The position numbers were made by a program, and so were the translations under genes. From Paenibacillus qinlingensis (GTDB lineage Bacteria; Bacillota; Bacilli; Paenibacillales; NBRC-103111): a stretch of DNA of 64,000 nucleotides. Shown here piece by piece: positions 61,983-64,000 of this stretch. Location of the stretch: positions 62,001 through 126,000 of the forward strand of contig NZ_JABMKY010000023.1 in NCBI RefSeq assembly GCF_013204845.1. Reading direction: 5' to 3'. Each line of letters begins with the position of its first letter. Position 1 is the first letter of the stretch. Below the pieces are notes generated by a model, which was not told the DNA's origin, ran no database searches, and saw only the letters and a program-made list of their open reading frames with translations.

Positions 61983-64000
61983 ATGAATTATCTTTTGAAC
62001 GACTTTGCATTTGATTTGCGAGCCAGTGTGGCTCCATCTAATCACATATGGGTATGCAGCGGATATAGTACAGTTGCTCCACTAGCGGGAACGGTTGCTG
62101 GCGTCAGCGGCTTGTTCTCTCCACCGTTTGCCGCGCAAGATGTGGAAGTGCTGCTTGATTTCATGGCAGACGGACATCGCATAAGCGATACAGGTAATCG
62201 AGGGAAAGGGGATTGCGGTCTATTGTACGCCGGAGCCGAATGGCGGCCAGATCGAATCGAACGGACAGGAACGTACCACTACTTCGTGGAAGAACGACTG
62301 ATTTCGCTCTCCGTGCGCAGCTCACTTGTTCCGCTTGCGGATCGCGCTGGATTTGTACTAACGGTACGGGTTGTTAATCGGACGGACCGCAGTATTCAGT
62401 TGAACATCCTTCCACGGGTTACACCAGGCCGGCCAGGCATCCAATCACTGAACGATTGGGATTTCGGCCATCCTTCGATGGGCGCACAAGTGCATGAAGT
62501 CGGTGCGGGCATATGGGAGAACGATGAAGTAAGGGTTACGCTTGTACAAGAAGCAGCGGATTCCGCGCTTATAGTTCCTGGGCAAGAGTCGGTTTACCGT
62601 TTGGCTATCCTACTGACGAAGGCTCAAGAATCCGTATGCTTGGATGACAATTTAGCGGCATGTGAACGGCTTACGCATGAGGTCTGGGAGAACCGGATTC
62701 AGCGTTACTGTGAGTCTGTTCCCAAGTTGACCAGCGACATTCCTGGTCTTGAAGATTACTATCGACGATCGCTTGTCAGCGGTTTGATCTGTCTATGGGA
62801 GCATCCCGACTTTGCGATGCAGCCCTTTCCAGTCGTAGCAGGGATGGAAGGCGCCGGAATTTGCTGCTATCCATGGGATACAGGAGGTTATGCCGCTCGG
62901 ATGCTAGGACTGATGCTGGGAAGTGATAAAGTGATCGAACTGGCGCACATGATGGCGCGATGCGGCATTGAGCGGCATTCGAGATTCTCTCCTAGCGGTC
63001 TAGGGAAGGATGTTCCTTACTCGTACAGCCTATGGTCTTTCTTCAATTTAATCTGGTGCAACGTGACACAGTATGGCGAAGGATTGGAACTCTATGATTT
63101 GATGAAAAATCTACTGCTTCACGACGAAGAACGGCTGCCGGCCTGGGGAGAATTGCTGGATTATGGCAAGCAGCACAATTTGCTCGAAATGAGGAGTGCC
63201 GCTCATGAGCATATTGTATCCAGCCCGAACGCCGAAAGAGCCTGGTGTTATGATCGTTTGGCTGACATGGCTGAACGTATTGGACATGCCGAATCCGAAA
63301 CATGGCGTGATAAAGCCAGCCGTATCCGAGCAGCGATTCGGGACCACTTATGGGATCCAGAGAACGGATGGTTTCTATGCAAGTACCCGAACGGGCATAT
63401 AGAGCGGGTGTACACGATTCAGGCATTCGATACATTAAGAATGGGCGTTTGCAATGAAGACATGGCCCAGGCTTTACTGACACATGTAAAAGATGGGGCA
63501 TTTATCGGGCCTTATGGTGTTAGCAGTATCTCCGCGGAAGATACGTTCCATTATGAATTGAATGACCCCGACTGGTCCGGCGGAGGCAGTTATACAGGTG
63601 AGAGCCCGACGCTCGCGCTTACGTTGTGGGAACAGGGTCAACCCGCGTTAGCTTGGGATGTCCTGAAGCGATTGTTCTGGATGGGTAAGCATCTGCCCTA
63701 TTTCCCTCAGGAGCACTATAGCGATCGGCCTGCTGTTCCGAGCCATAAGCGGGGCAATATCATAGCTGGGCTCACAGGTACGGAAGCGCTGGTGTTTGGC
63801 ATGGCGGGCATCAAACCGATGTTGGATGGAACGGTGGAGATATTTCCGCAGCCGCCGCATGAAGGAAGTGTTTCAATTTGCGGATATCGCTATCGCGACC
63901 AACAGTTTGACGTCCATATGAAGCCGAACCATTGCACGATTATATGTGATGGAGAGCTCGTATATAGTGGAACTCCTTGCGCCTTTAGCTTACCAAAGGA
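61983..64000 (+). CDS. glycoside-hydrolase-like protein, 3' end outside window
   Basis: An ATG at 61,983 behind GGAAAGGTG opens a frame that runs without a stop to base 64,000 (672 complete codons). The first ~250 codons are beta-rich, followed by an alpha/alpha-toroid-like region with YPWDTGGYAARMLG, PAWGELLDYGKQHNLLE, a Trp/Gly-rich DWSGGGSYTGESP and the beta end GTVEIFPQPPHEGSVSICGYRY. The last part resembles the terminal beta-domain of GH65, GH94 and GH95-type enzymes. No signal peptide is evident, so it is probably cytoplasmic. I do not assign a GH family or substrate. Confidence 0.7.
   Translation, partial: MNYLLNDFAFDLRASVAPSNHIWVCSGYSTVAPLAGTVAGVSGLFSPPFAAQDVEVLLDFMADGHRISDTGNRGKGDCGLLYAGAEWRPDRIERTGTYHYFVEERLISLSVRSSLVPLADRAGFVLTVRVVNRTDRSIQLNILPRVTPGRPGIQSLNDWDFGHPSMGAQVHEVGAGIWENDEVRVTLVQEAADSALIVPGQESVYRLAILLTKAQESVCLDDNLAACERLTHEVWENRIQRYCESVPKLTSDIPGLEDYYRRSLVSGLICLWEHPDFAMQPFPVVAGMEGAGICCYPWDTGGYAARMLGLMLGSDKVIELAHMMARCGIERHSRFSPSGLGKDVPYSYSLWSFFNLIWCNVTQYGEGLELYDLMKNLLLHDEERLPAWGELLDYGKQHNLLEMRSAAHEHIVSSPNAERAWCYDRLADMAERIGHAESETWRDKASRIRAAIRDHLWDPENGWFLCKYPNGHIERVYTIQAFDTLRMGVCNEDMAQALLTHVKDGAFIGPYGVSSISAEDTFHYELNDPDWSGGGSYTGESPTLALTLWEQGQPALAWDVLKRLFWMGKHLPYFPQEHYSDRPAVPSHKRGNIIAGLTGTEALVFGMAGIKPMLDGTVEIFPQPPHEGSVSICGYRYRDQQFDVHMKPNHCTIICDGELVYSGTPCAFSLPK

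Overview
The window looks like a chromosomal segment of a Paenibacillus-type Gram-positive bacterium (Bacillales). The reasons are the AGGAGG-type ribosome binding sites, frequent TTG/GTG starts, lipoprotein-anchored LplA/LplB/YtcP-type sugar ABC importers, YesM/YesN-style two-component systems, large AraC regulators, CcpA-type cre sites and the many sugar-active enzymes. This is inferred from gene content; no rRNA or tRNA genes were seen.

Layout. 0-10.2 kb: the 3' part of a GH95 alpha-L-fucosidase-like gene, a membrane-spanning AraC regulator, an LplB/YtcP/LplA oligosaccharide importer and an SGNH esterase. 10.2-18 kb: two MFS carriers, an unassigned carbohydrate-active-looking protein divergent from a cupin-AraC regulator, a Ser/Thr kinase-like gene, and an EcsC protein with a tiny Ser/His/Arg-rich protein. 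18-31 kb: a polysaccharide-utilisation locus made of two permeases (minus strand), a YesM/YesN pair, a solute-binding lipoprotein, a SurA/PpiC-like foldase and a 1323-residue beta-helix enzyme with CBM-like and Ig-like modules. Two genes of this locus share an identical 17-bp promoter-region motif at the same distance from a second shared motif. 31-37 kb: another sugar ABC importer with its own response regulator and histidine kinase. 36.98-37.70 kb: an array of 14 units of 51-52 bp, each carrying a GCGCACA/TGTGCGC hairpin. 37.9-40.7 kb: a GH16 enzyme with a three-repeat beta-trefoil-like tail behind a cre site, a Cys-phosphatase and an orphan amino-acid-type binding protein.

41-46 kb: an RpiR regulator with palindromic operators, a sugar ABC importer and MurQ, together a likely MurNAc or anhydro-muropeptide salvage operon. 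46-48 kb: an alditol-oxidase-like flavoprotein and an Asp/Glu-racemase-like protein. 48.5-51 kb: a secreted beta-propeller protein. 51.2-54 kb: a siderophore-sensing AraC regulator fused to a binding-protein domain, followed by a homologous ferric-siderophore lipoprotein behind a Fur box. 54-62 kb: a Tat-exported phosphoesterase, an SDR/acyl-CoA-ligase pair, a small LSm-like protein, a TetR/SDR pair with matching GAACGTTC operators, and small membrane proteins. From 61,983 to the window edge a large glycoside-hydrolase-like gene is open; it has no stop codon inside the window.

The gaps hold terminators, clustered degenerate 50-bp repeats, a perfect 52-bp tandem repeat and low-complexity (CCAGCTACC)-like tracts. 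The most unusual items are the hairpin repeat array, the shared-promoter polysaccharide locus with its dedicated foldase, and the ABC-plus-MurQ operon without a visible sugar kinase.
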